This document shows, in pieces, positions 35,693 to 47,576 of a stretch of DNA of 64,000 nucleotides. The first letter of the stretch is position 1. Each line of letters opens with the position of its first letter. Origin of the DNA: Hyphomicrobium_A sp963726795 (GTDB lineage: Bacteria; Pseudomonadota; Alphaproteobacteria; Rhizobiales; Hyphomicrobiaceae); assembly GCA_963726795.1 (NCBI GenBank), contig CAVSDD010000006.1, positions 310,001 through 374,000 of the forward strand, given 5' to 3'. The notes under the pieces were generated by a model, which saw only the letters and a program-made list of their open reading frames with translations, was not told where the DNA came from and did not search any database. Position numbers and translations under genes: made by a program.

Positions 35693-36364
35693 ATGGGTCG
35701 GTGCTTTGTTGCTTGCTTTGCCTGCGTTGCCTGGGCGCTTGCTTTGATGCTTTTGGTCGGATCGGCGACGCGGCCTGCCATGGCTGCCGGCGCGTCCTGC
35801 AAGGAAGCCGTCGCCGCTGCCTTCTTGAAGCAGCGCAGCTCGAAGGCCTTCACGCTGAAGGCGCAGATGCACGGAGAGAGCGGCCCCGTCGAGATCAACG
35901 TCGAATATCTGCCGCCCGACCGCATGCACCAGACGATCGTCGCACCCGGCCAGGAGCCGCTCGAAACCACGCTCGTTGGAACGCGCGCCTGGAGCCGCCA
36001 AGGCGGCGCCTGGGAGGAATTGATGCCGGCGATCGCGCAGACGGTGATCGCGCAGGTGCGTGAAGCCGTCGTCGACCCGCCCAAGGACGTCGGCGAATTC
36101 GAATGCATGGACAAGGCCACGATCGACGGCAAGGAGTACTTGGCCTATCGCAGCGTCGAGGCTCCGAGCGCGCAAGCCAAAGGCGCCAGCGGCTCGCCCA
36201 TTCATCGCACCCTCTATGTGGATCCACAGTCGGGCGTGCCGATGTTGAACATCGTTGCCGAGGAGCAGGCAGGCGCGCAGCCGATCTTCAAGGGCACCTA
36301 TACTTATCCGGCCGAGCTCGTGATCGAGCCCCAACTCGCCGCGCCGCTCGCCAGGATCAGATGA
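35693..36364 (+). CDS. Secreted protein of unknown function, tandem paralogue 1
   Basis: A 223-residue periplasmic protein with a long signal peptide (hydrophobic core about 8-30, cleavage near AMAAGA). The mature part begins with CKEAV, has a central FECMDKATIDGKEYLAYRSV and, near the end, RTLYVDPQSGVPMLN. It shares this pattern and length with the next gene, so the two are paralogues by tandem duplication. The general layout (single beta-sheet domain on a helix) may resemble LolA/LppX-type lipid or lipoprotein carriers; that is inference. The ATG at 35693 has GGAGG about 6 bases upstream. Located between carA and carB. Confidence 0.68.
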   Translation: MGRCFVACFACVAWALALMLLVGSATRPAMAAGASCKEAVAAAFLKQRSSKAFTLKAQMHGESGPVEINVEYLPPDRMHQTIVAPGQEPLETTLVGTRAWSRQGGAWEELMPAIAQTVIAQVREAVVDPPKDVGEFECMDKATIDGKEYLAYRSVEAPSAQAKGASGSPIHRTLYVDPQSGVPMLNIVAEEQAGAQPIFKGTYTYPAELVIEPQLAAPLARIR

Positions 36365-36448
36365 CAGTCACGGCACCAACATCCATGAAAAGCAGCAAAT
36401 CACGGCGCGCACCAAAGCGAATGCCGGTCTGTATGAGGAGTAACTGAC

Positions 36449-37099
36449 ATGCGCCGGATGATGACGGCTATTGCTTTGACGCTCGCCCTCAGCGCTACCG
36501 CCGAGGCTGGGTGCAAGGAAGAGGTCTCCACCGCGCTCGATCGCCAGCGCAAGACCAGTGCGTTCCGTATGGAGACGAGCATGGTCAACGAGGACGGCAA
36601 GGTCGACATGACCGTCGACTACGTGCTGCCCAATCGCATGCGCCAGGTCATCAAGTCGACCAAGGATCCAGAACCCGTCGAGACCGTCGTCGTCGGCAAT
36701 TATGCCTGGAGCCGACGCCAGAACGAGCCGTGGGCCGTGCTCAACCCGCAGATCACCAGCGCGCTGGTCACCCAGATGCAGGATACCCTCGGCGATGACC
36801 CGGGCAATCTCGGCTCCTTCGAATGCCTCGGCAAGCAGCCGATCGACGGCAAGGATGCGCTGGCCTACCAGGGCGAGAACGATGCCACGACCGGCCCCAA
36901 GGACATGAGCGCCGGTGCCAAGGACAAGCCCAAGCTCCCCGACCGCCCGGTGCGGGTCATCTACGTCGACACCATCACGGGTCTGCCGATTCGTAGCGTC
37001 TTTGCCCGTGCCGACAAGCTCGACAAGCCGATCTTCCAGGCGATCTACAGCTATCCGGTCGACATCAAGATCGACTTTCCGATGCCCACCAAGCAGTAA
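36449..37099 (+). CDS. Secreted protein of unknown function, tandem paralogue 2
   Basis: A 216-residue paralogue of the preceding protein: a short signal peptide (about 20 residues), a mature start at GCKEEV, then FECLGKQPIDGKDALAYQGE and VRVIYVDTITGLPIRS at matching positions, with an inserted Lys/Asp-rich segment near 150. AGGAG lies about 8 bases before the ATG. An 84-base gap after paralogue 1 holds a 28-codon frame that starts on the stop of paralogue 1. The two probably form one transcription unit with carA or with each other. The substrate is unknown. Confidence 0.68.
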   Translation: MRRMMTAIALTLALSATAEAGCKEEVSTALDRQRKTSAFRMETSMVNEDGKVDMTVDYVLPNRMRQVIKSTKDPEPVETVVVGNYAWSRRQNEPWAVLNPQITSALVTQMQDTLGDDPGNLGSFECLGKQPIDGKDALAYQGENDATTGPKDMSAGAKDKPKLPDRPVRVIYVDTITGLPIRSVFARADKLDKPIFQAIYSYPVDIKIDFPMPTKQ

Positions 37100-37236
37100 A
37101 GCGCGACGGCGCACCGTGCATATTTGCGCTGTGCGCCGCTTTCTGCGGCAGTTTTGCCAGCACGTGGCGATTGCGCGCGGGATGAGCGCGTGCGCCCTAT
37201 AGCCAAAGCCGCGGATCGGCAATAAAAGGCCGGCTC

Positions 37237-40615
<3,379 letters not shown>

Positions 40616-40741
40616 TTCAACAGGCCCCCGATTAGACGGGCCCTTGAGCGTTCGCGGGGCCGCTCCACACGAGTTCAGAGACTGTGTATCGTCGTGGCTC
40701 TGGCTGGCTGCCAGGCCCATGGGAGATGTTAGGAAATGACG

Positions 40742-41215
40742 ATGGAACGGGTGCCGATGACCATTGAGGGGTTCAAGACGCTCGAGACCGAGCTTCACCG
40801 CCTCAAATCGGAAGAGCGTCCCCGGATCATTCAACAGATCTCAGAAGCGCGCGCGCACGGCGATCTCTCGGAGAACGCCGAATATCACGCCGCCAAAGAA
40901 GCGCAGGGCATGAACGAGGCAAGGGTCGCCGAGCTCGAGGACCGCATCGGCCGCGCCGACATCGTCGATACAACCAAGCTGTCGGGCAATACCGTGAAGT
41001 TCGGCGCCACCGTCTCGCTGGTCGACGAGGACACCGACGAGAAGGTGAAATACAAGATCGTCGGCGACTTCGAGGCGAGCGTGCGCGAGGGCAAGATCTC
41101 GATCTCCTCGCCGATTGCGCGGGCGCTCATCGGCAAGGCGAAGAACGACACCGCCGAGGTGACGACCCCCAAGGGCTCCCGCTCCTACAAGATCCTGAAG
41201 ATCGAGTGGAAGTAG
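40742..41215 (+). CDS. greA: Transcription elongation factor GreA
   Basis: Rescues backtracked RNA polymerase by stimulating transcript cleavage. The 157-residue product begins MERVPMTIEGFKTLETEL, carries the acidic tip motif GDLSENAEYHAAKEAQ of the coiled coil and a normal FKBP-like C-terminal domain (SPIARALIGK). AGGA lies 7 bases before the ATG at 40742, which is preferred over 40736. The carB-greA order is common in alphaproteobacteria. Confidence 0.95.
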   Translation: MERVPMTIEGFKTLETELHRLKSEERPRIIQQISEARAHGDLSENAEYHAAKEAQGMNEARVAELEDRIGRADIVDTTKLSGNTVKFGATVSLVDEDTDEKVKYKIVGDFEASVREGKISISSPIARALIGKAKNDTAEVTTPKGSRSYKILKIEWK

Positions 41216-41229
41216 CTGAGCGTCCGCGC

Positions 41230-41709
41230 CTATTTGTCAATCGATGCAATGGGAACGCCGGGCTCGCGCTTGGCGCGGCGGATGGTCAGGAACGTCTTGA
41301 CGCTCGCCACGTTGGGTGCCGCGGTCAGCTCATTCAGCACGAAATCCTGGAAAGCGGTGAGATCGGCGGCAACGCACTTGAGCATGTAGTCGCTTTCGCC
41401 CGACAGCATGTAAGCCTCGCGCACCAGCGGCCAGCCCAGAACGCGGTTCTCGAACGCGCGCAGCTCCGCTTCGCCCTGACCGTGCAGCCCGACCATCGCG
41501 AAAGCGGTGAGCGTGAAGCCGAGCGCTGCTTCGTCCAGCAGCACCGTGTAGCCCGAGATCAGCCCGGCTTCCTCGAGCGCCCGAACGCGGCGCAGGCACG
41601 GCGGGGCAGAGAGGCCGACGCGCTGGGCGAGCGCCACATTGGTGATGCTGCCGTCGGCTTGCAGCTCTTTCAGGATGCGCCAATCGAGGGGATCGAGGCG
41701 GACGGCCAT
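41230..41709 (-). CDS. Lrp/AsnC family transcription regulator
   Basis: A 159-residue regulator with an N-terminal winged helix-turn-helix (LDWRILKELQADG, ALAQRVGLSAPPCLRRVRAL) and a C-terminal effector-binding RAM domain (VREAYMLSGESDYMLKCVA, FLTIRRAK). Family members respond to amino acids. The target here is unknown; it is convergent with greA and divergent from the ELM1-like gene, which makes the latter the simplest candidate. The ATG at 41709 gives the family-normal start. Confidence 0.88.
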   Translation of the reverse strand: MAVRLDPLDWRILKELQADGSITNVALAQRVGLSAPPCLRRVRALEEAGLISGYTVLLDEAALGFTLTAFAMVGLHGQGEAELRAFENRVLGWPLVREAYMLSGESDYMLKCVAADLTAFQDFVLNELTAAPNVASVKTFLTIRRAKREPGVPIASIDK

Positions 41710-41887
41710 CGGCTGGGTGTTCCTTTGCCTGGGACGCCTGGCGCGCACGCGCACATGCCGGTCCGCGCGCAAACGTTGCACCAGTCGCGGGCCTTTGGCT
41801 AGGTGTCGGCGGGGGGCGCATTGAGCCTTGCTGCGTCGGCACGGCAACTCGACAGGGCGCCCGTCAGCCACGAGAAAGACGCCTATG

Positions 41888-42895
41888 AGGGCAGAGTTCG
41901 AAACGCCGGTGCAGACATCGCGGCCGCTTGCCGGGCGTAAGGCGTGGCTCATCACGACCGGCGCGGCCGGCATGGACGTGCAGGTCGAGGGCGTGGCGCG
42001 TGCGCTGGGCCTCGACTACGAGATGAAGCGCGTCGATCCCAAAGGCATCTGGAAGTTCGGCGCGCCGTGGATTCCGGTGGCGCCGGCGGAGCGGTTCGGA
42101 CAGCCCGGAGCCCAGTTTTCCCCGCCGTGGCCCGAGATCGCGATTTCGCTCGGGCGCGGCAGCGTGCCTTACATGCGCGCGCTGAGACGCCGTTCCAAAA
42201 GCACCTTCGCCGTCGTCATGCAGGATCCCAAGACGGGGCTTGGCACCGCAGACATGATCTGGGTGCCCGAGCACGACCGCCTGCGCGGGAAAAACGTGTT
42301 CACGACGCTCACCGCGCCGCATAGCTTCACGCCCGCGCGCCTGGCCGAGCTGCGCGCCAACGTGCCACCCGCGATTGCCGATCTGCCGCGCCCGCGCATC
42401 GCCGTGATGCTCGGGGGCAAGAACGCCGTCTACAAGTTCCGCGATGAGGACGACGCGCTGTTGATCAGCGCGCTGCAATCTCTGGGCGACCTCGGCGCCA
42501 GCTTCCTCGTCACGCCGTCACGGCGCACGCATGACCGCCTGCTGGAAGCCGCCGATCTCGGCACGCGGCCCTATCCGCGCATTCTTTGGGACCGCACCGG
42601 CACCAACCCTTACGGCGATTTTCTCGCGCACGCCGACGCGCTCATCGCCACCGCCGACAGCGTCAACATGACGAGCGAGGCGTGTGCGACCGGGCGTCCG
42701 GTGCTGGTGTTCACGCCCTCGGGCGGCTCGCCCAAGTTCAAGTGGTTTCACTCCGCTCTCGAAGCGCGCGGCGCGACACGGCCGCTGCCGGCGCGCGTGA
42801 CCGAGCTGCCGCAATGGACCTACGAGCCGTTGCAGTCGGTGGAAGAGATCGCGCACGAGATCGAGCGCCGCTGGTCGCTACGGAACACACCTTGA
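41888..42895 (+). CDS. ELM1/GtrOC1 family glycosyltransferase-like protein
   Basis: A 335-residue cytosolic protein of the mitochondrial-fission ELM1 family, which is of glycosyltransferase-like (GT-B) fold in bacteria. Seen: AWLITTGAAGMDVQVEGVARAL at the N-terminus (18-residue core), a central SLGRGSVPYMRALRR, AVMLGGKNAVYKF between the two Rossmann domains and TADSVNMTSEACATGRPV in the C-terminal domain. The reaction is not established. The start at 41888 is chosen over a frame open to 41828. Divergent from the Lrp gene. Confidence 0.78.
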   Translation, partial: RAEFETPVQTSRPLAGRKAWLITTGAAGMDVQVEGVARALGLDYEMKRVDPKGIWKFGAPWIPVAPAERFGQPGAQFSPPWPEIAISLGRGSVPYMRALRRRSKSTFAVVMQDPKTGLGTADMIWVPEHDRLRGKNVFTTLTAPHSFTPARLAELRANVPPAIADLPRPRIAVMLGGKNAVYKFRDEDDALLISALQSLGDLGASFLVTPSRRTHDRLLEAADLGTRPYPRILWDRTGTNPYGDFLAHADALIATADSVNMTSEACATGRPVLVFTPSGGSPKFKWFHSALEARGATRPLPARVTELPQWTYEPLQSVEEIAHEIERRWSLRNTP

Positions 42896-43025
42896 ACCGG
42901 CGCCAAGGCCCGCACTGTGTGCGAAGCCCCGGGTGCTTTCATGGGTGCATTGAAGCCGCGCGCGCGATCCGCTAGAAGGCGCGGCAAGGCTCCCGCACAT
43001 CCCAATCCTGAAGGAGGCCGCTCAG

Positions 43026-44687
43026 GTGGCTAGTCCGCAATACGTTTATCACATGCACAAGCTCTCCAAGGCGTATCCGGGGGGCAAGCAGGTCCTGAAG
43101 GACATCTCGCTGTCGTTCCTCCCCGGCGCCAAGATCGGCGTGGTCGGCTTGAACGGCGCGGGCAAGTCGACGCTGCTCAAGATCATGGCCGGCACCGTCG
43201 ACGATTTCCTCGGCGAGGCCAAGGCCGCCGACGGCGTCAAGGTCGGCTACCTGCCGCAGGAGCCGCAGCTCAATGCGGAGAAGGACGTGCTCGGCAACGC
43301 GATGGAAGGCGTCGCCGAGAAGAAGGCGATCCTCGATCGCTACAACGAGATCGCCGCCAACTACACCGAAGAAACCGCCGATGAGATGACGGCGCTGCAG
43401 GATCAGATCGACGCGCAGAACCTGTGGGACCTTGATACGCAAGTCGAGCAGGCGCTCGATGCGCTGCGATGCCCTCCCGGCGACAGCCCGGTCACGAAGC
43501 TGTCGGGCGGTGAGAAGCGCCGCGTGGCGCTGACCAAGCTGCTGCTGTCGAAACCTGACATCCTGCTGCTCGACGAGCCGACGAACCACTTGGACGCCGA
43601 AAGCGTCGCGTGGCTCGAGCGCTTCCTCAAGGACTACACCGGCTGCGTCATCCTGGTGACGCATGACCGCTACTTCCTCGACAACCTGACGGAATGGACG
43701 CTCGAACTCGATCGCGGCCAGGGCGTCCCCTACAAGGGCAACTACTCGAGCTGGCTCGAGCAGAAGGCCAAGCGCTCCGAGGTCGAGAAATCGGCTGAGG
43801 AAGGCCGCCAGAAGCAGATCACGCGCGAGCTTGAATGGATCAGGGCTTCGCCCAAAGCGCGCCAGGCCAAATCGAAAGCGCGCGTCACCGCCTTCGACAA
43901 GCTCGTCGAGCAGGCCGGACGCGAGGAGGTCGGCAAGGCGTCGTTCTCGATCGCGCCTGGCCCGCGTCTCGGCGAAATGGTGGTCGAGGTCGAGGGGCTG
44001 TCCAAATCCTTCGGCGACCAGCTCCTCATCGATGATCTCTCCTTCAAGCTGCCGCCGGGCGGCATCGTCGGCGTCATCGGCCCCAACGGCGCCGGCAAGA
44101 CGACGCTGTTCAAGATGCTCACCGGCGCCGAGAAGCCCGACAACGGCGCGATCAACCTCGGCCCCACGGTCAAGCTGTCCTACGTCGACCAAAGCCGCGA
44201 CCATCTCGATGCCAAGAAGACCGTGTGGGAGGAGATCTCCGGCGGCCTCGACATCATGAAGCTCGGCGACAAGAAGGAGATGGCGAGCCGCGCCTACTGC
44301 GGCTGGTTCAACTTCAAGGGCGCCGACCAGCAAAAGAAGGTGGGTCTGCTCTCGGGCGGCGAGCGCAACCGCGTGCATCTCGCCAAGATGCTGAAGGAGG
44401 GCGGCAACCTATTGCTGCTCGACGAGCCGACCAATGACCTCGACACCGAGACGCTCGGAGCGCTCGAGGCGGCGCTCGAAGATTTCCCCGGTTGCGCCGT
44501 GGTCATCTCGCATGACCGCTTCTTCCTCGATCGGCTCGCCACGCACATCCTGGCCTTCGAGGGCGACAGCCACGTGGAATGGTTTGAAGGCAATTTCGCC
44601 GACTACGAGGAGGACAAGAAGCGCCGCCTGGGCGAGGCCGCGGTCGAGCCGCACCGCATCAAGTACAAGCGCTTCGCGCGCGCCTAG
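43026..44687 (+). CDS. ettA: ABC-F translation factor EttA
   Basis: A ribosome-binding ATPase that couples elongation onset to ATP/ADP ratio. The 553-residue product has two ABC domains with Walker A motifs GLNGAGKST and GPNGAGKTT, signature motifs LSGGEKRR and LSGGERNR, and a linker between. No membrane segments. The EttA-type arm (between the Walker A and signature motifs of domain 1) and the absence of a long C-terminal tail separate it from Uup. GTG start at 43026 after AGGAGG. Confidence 0.93.
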   Translation: MASPQYVYHMHKLSKAYPGGKQVLKDISLSFLPGAKIGVVGLNGAGKSTLLKIMAGTVDDFLGEAKAADGVKVGYLPQEPQLNAEKDVLGNAMEGVAEKKAILDRYNEIAANYTEETADEMTALQDQIDAQNLWDLDTQVEQALDALRCPPGDSPVTKLSGGEKRRVALTKLLLSKPDILLLDEPTNHLDAESVAWLERFLKDYTGCVILVTHDRYFLDNLTEWTLELDRGQGVPYKGNYSSWLEQKAKRSEVEKSAEEGRQKQITRELEWIRASPKARQAKSKARVTAFDKLVEQAGREEVGKASFSIAPGPRLGEMVVEVEGLSKSFGDQLLIDDLSFKLPPGGIVGVIGPNGAGKTTLFKMLTGAEKPDNGAINLGPTVKLSYVDQSRDHLDAKKTVWEEISGGLDIMKLGDKKEMASRAYCGWFNFKGADQQKKVGLLSGGERNRVHLAKMLKEGGNLLLLDEPTNDLDTETLGALEAALEDFPGCAVVISHDRFFLDRLATHILAFEGDSHVEWFEGNFADYEEDKKRRLGEAAVEPHRIKYKRFARA

Positions 44688-44772
44688 GCGCTTTCGCGTG
44701 GCGAGAAACCCGATATGCTGAGCGGCGTAAAGGCCGCGAGGCTCAAAAAAAAGCATATTGGGGGATGGTTTC

Positions 44773-45693
44773 ATGGCGCGTTTTTTAAAGGCCGTTGCGC
44801 TGCGCTGCGCGCTGATTGGCCCGTTGACCGGGGCGGCGCTGCTCTTGCCGCCGTTGCATCCGCTTGACGGCTTCACCTGGCGCCATGCGGCAGCGCTCGC
44901 CGATCCGGATACATCCGAGAAGGATGCCTTCGAGGCCGCCAAGTCGCTCGGCACCGCCCAGGCCTGGGACGCGTTCCTGGCGCATTACCCGTCCGGCTTT
45001 CATGCGGATCTGGCGCGCGCCTACCTCAAGAAGCTCGCCGGTCCCGATGCGCCGCCTGCCTCAGCGCCCGCCATGGCCGCCGGACCTTCGAACCCGGCTC
45101 GCGAGCTGCCCTGCAAGGACGCCAAGAAGCTCAGCTCGGAGCAATCGACGCAGCCGGCGAAGATTCATTTCGTCAACGACTCCGGCACAACGCTCGTCAT
45201 CCAGTGGATCGACTTCAAGGGCAACCTCAAGGAGTACGCCCAGCTGAAGCCCGGCGATGACATGACCCAGGACACGTTTCTCTCCCATCCCTGGATCGCC
45301 GCGTACCAGGAAGGCAGCTGCCGCCAGCTCTTTCTGCCAAAGGAAGGGGTCTCGCTTGCGCGGCTGCTGCCCGAAGACCAGCTGTCGAAGGCGGAGGAGC
45401 CGGGCGACCACGGACCGACGCCCGAGCAGACCTGCAAGGATGCCGGCCAGGACTACGACGGCAGCAAGTGCGTGGCGCGCAAGAAAGCGTCCGCAAAGCC
45501 GTCGAAGGCGACGATCGAGCGCCGCGCCAAGGCGGCGTGCGTCGATATCGGGATGATCTACCTGAACGGCAAATGCGCGCCCAAGACGAAGGTCGAGCGC
45601 GACGCTGCGGCAAGCAACAAGAACAAGGTTTGCCCCGCCGGCACCTACCGCAATCCCTACGGCAAGTGCCAGCCGAACGAGACCGGCAATTGA
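44773..45693 (+). CDS. Secreted protein with a VHL beta-domain-like segment and Cys modules
   Basis: A 306-residue exported protein with a signal or anchor at about 7-32. In order: a helical motif DAFEAAKSLGTAQAWDAFL followed by HYPSGFHADLARAYLKKL (about 51-88), of a kind seen beside bacterial envelope and caspase-like domains; a Pro/Ala stretch; then residues 129-190 with IHFVNDSGTTLVIQWIDFKG, LKPGDDMTQDTFLSHPWI and RQLFLP, which match the beta-domain pattern of VHL proteins. Last come three short cysteine modules (TCKDAGQDYDGSKC, ACVDIGMIYLNGKC, VCPAGTYRNPYGKC). VHL-like domains in bacteria are known but their role is not. The ATG at 44773 is used; TTG at 44758 is possible. Confidence 0.7.
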   Translation: MARFLKAVALRCALIGPLTGAALLLPPLHPLDGFTWRHAAALADPDTSEKDAFEAAKSLGTAQAWDAFLAHYPSGFHADLARAYLKKLAGPDAPPASAPAMAAGPSNPARELPCKDAKKLSSEQSTQPAKIHFVNDSGTTLVIQWIDFKGNLKEYAQLKPGDDMTQDTFLSHPWIAAYQEGSCRQLFLPKEGVSLARLLPEDQLSKAEEPGDHGPTPEQTCKDAGQDYDGSKCVARKKASAKPSKATIERRAKAACVDIGMIYLNGKCAPKTKVERDAAASNKNKVCPAGTYRNPYGKCQPNETGN

Positions 45694-45781
45694 TCGATAC
45701 GCGCCGGCGGGATTGAAACCAACGCGCGATGCTGCGCGTAGCGTAGTCTGTTGTCAGCCGTGCCCGGTCAGGGAGCGTGCA

Positions 45782-46274
45782 ATGGACGCCGAGAAATTCG
45801 TGCTCACGGTTTTCCTGGCTCTCGCCATGGCGGGCGTCGTCGCCGTGTCGCTGGCCTTGGCCAAGCGCTTCCACATCAAGCTTCCGTGGGATGCAAGGAT
45901 CGCCGGGTGCCCGCGGTGCGGGGCTGGGGAGGAGTTTGGGCACGGAGTGACGCTCGAGATGATTGGCAACCAGGGCCCCGTCGTGCGCGCGTCGCCGCGC
46001 TACGGCTCGACGACCGACCTGGTCAACATCGCAGCGCTGATGGGCGGCATCACGGCGACGCTCATCGGCTGCGTTCTGCTGCTCACCGGCGTTGCCGCGT
46101 GGGTCGTTGAACTCGGGGATGAGCGCCGGCGAGCGCGTCGTCTTCGGGCTGATCAGCGTGGGCGGGGCGATGGTTGCCCTGCATCTGGGACTGCACGCCG
46201 GCATGTGGGGTTGGCGCCAGCGCTTCCTGCCCCCGGTCGTGAAATGCAAATGCTGCGGCTGGCCCGCAAAGTAG
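45782..46274 (+). CDS. Membrane protein with CPRCG and CKCCG motifs (apparent frameshift)
   Basis: The first frame encodes an N-terminal membrane helix (FVLTVFLALAMAGVVAVSLA), a CPRCG motif at about 43-47 and a second hydrophobic helix at about 86-108. It then runs into basic low-complexity sequence. In the +1 frame, starting at about 46119, comes MSAGERVVFGLISVGG, a third membrane helix and a C-terminal KCKCCGWPAK. An extra G in a run of four (46115-46118) would join them as VVELG plus MSAGERVVF. Alternatively there are two genes, the second starting at ATG 46119. One protein with two zinc-ribbon-like cysteine pairs, facing the same side, seems more natural. Family unknown. Confidence 0.55.
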
Positions 46275-46295
46275 GCGCGGCACGAGTAGGCGGCG

Positions 46296-47375
46296 TCAGA
46301 CCTCGTGTAACAGCTGCTCGAGATCGTAGGACGATCGCTTGCCGATGTCGGCGGCATGCGTATCGAGAAACGTCTCGGCGCAGCGGCGGCCCTCGTCGCG
46401 CAGCATGCAGAGAAAGTCCCACTCGGCGTTGAGCTTGGAGGAGTAGCCCAGCTCGGTCATCACGTCGCTCGAGATGCGATGGATGCGCATGCCGGCCCAC
46501 CGCGCGCCCTCACGGTTGCCGGGGTTCGCCACCTGCTGCAGCACCGCCATCATGCGCAGTTCCTTCAAGAGCGTGGCGTTGAAGGAAACCTCGTTGAGGC
46601 GATTGAGGATGTCGCGGGCGGATCGCGGCGTGCCGGCGCGCTCGACCGGATTGACCTGCACGAGGATGGTGTCGCTGGAGGAGCACTCGCGCACGAGTGG
46701 GGTGATCGTGGGATTACCCGCGTAGCCTCCGTCCCAGTAGGGCTCGCCGTCGATCTCGACAGCTTGGAACAGCGTCGGCAGGCAGGCGGACGCCAGTAGC
46801 ACATCCGGCGTCAGCTCGGCGTTGCGAAACACGCGGCCCCGGCCGGTGCGGACGTTGGTCGCGGTGACGAAAAGCAGGATGGGCGACTTCGCCACCCGCT
46901 CGAAGTCGACGCTCTCGGCGAGGATATCGCGCAGCGGATTGGCGCCCATCGGATTGAGGTCGTACGGCGAGAACACGCGGGCGGCGAGGTCGAAGGCGAG
47001 GAAAATGGGCGAGGTGTCCATCGTCCAGCGCCCCAGCATCACGTCGAGCGGGCTGCGCCGGAATGGGCTGAGGCGGGCTGCGTCCGATACACGGCGCCAG
47101 AACTCGCACAACGCGGTCTGCGCCCCGCGGCGACCGCCTGCGGCATGGCCGTCCGCCAGCACAGCGGCGTTCATCGCGCCGGCCGAGGTTCCCGAAATTC
47201 CCTCGATGCGCAGCCGGGCTTCGTCGAGGAAGCGGTCTAGCACGCCCCAGGTGAAGGCGCCGTGCGCACCGCCGCCCTGCAACGCCAAGTCGATGAGTAC
47301 GCCGTCGCGCGGAAGACGGGCTGAGCGTTTCGCAGCGGGGTTGGCCGTGTCGGTTGAGCTGGCAGCTGTGTGCAT
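46296..47375 (-). CDS. Patatin-like phospholipase
   Basis: A 359-residue lipid hydrolase with the patatin Ser-Asp dyad: the oxyanion loop LALQGGGAHGAFTWGV, nucleophile Ser in GTSAG, and catalytic Asp in DGGYAGN. The C-terminal part carries a helical region (LLKELRMMAVLQQVANPG) typical of bacterial members of the RssA/YchK type. No signal peptide, so a cytosolic or secreted-by-other-means enzyme. The ATG at 47375 starts just before the conserved region; the open frame continues upstream to 47564 without resemblance. Confidence 0.88.
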   Translation of the reverse strand: MHTAASSTDTANPAAKRSARLPRDGVLIDLALQGGGAHGAFTWGVLDRFLDEARLRIEGISGTSAGAMNAAVLADGHAAGGRRGAQTALCEFWRRVSDAARLSPFRRSPLDVMLGRWTMDTSPIFLAFDLAARVFSPYDLNPMGANPLRDILAESVDFERVAKSPILLFVTATNVRTGRGRVFRNAELTPDVLLASACLPTLFQAVEIDGEPYWDGGYAGNPTITPLVRECSSSDTILVQVNPVERAGTPRSARDILNRLNEVSFNATLLKELRMMAVLQQVANPGNREGARWAGMRIHRISSDVMTELGYSSKLNAEWDFLCMLRDEGRRCAETFLDTHAADIGKRSSYDLEQLLHEV

Positions 47376-47527
47376 GTGCGCCCCATCGAGCCGGCGGCAA
47401 TGGCCGGCCCTCTGGAGTACAGCTTGCGGGCTGCGCGCTCGGCGCGAACTCGGATCGTGGTTGAGAATTCCCTCGCAAGCGTGCGCGGTCACAAAAGCGA
47501 TCGGCATTTGGCCGTGACAACGTGAAA

Positions 47528-47550
47528 GGGGCCCGGCGTCGCCAGGCCCC
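47528..47550 (-). terminator. Terminator of the PAN/CAP protein gene
   Basis: Near-perfect 10-bp stem GGGGCCTGGC/GCCGGGCCCC on the minus strand with loop GAC and TTT behind it. It lies 27 bases downstream of the PAN/CAP gene stop. Confidence 0.75.
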
Positions 47551-47576
47551 CTTGGTACTCGCAATGCTGTCTCAGG

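Noticed and set aside
42972..44378. 468-codon minus-strand frame opposite ettA
   Set aside because: Antisense shadow of a strongly supported ABC-F gene.
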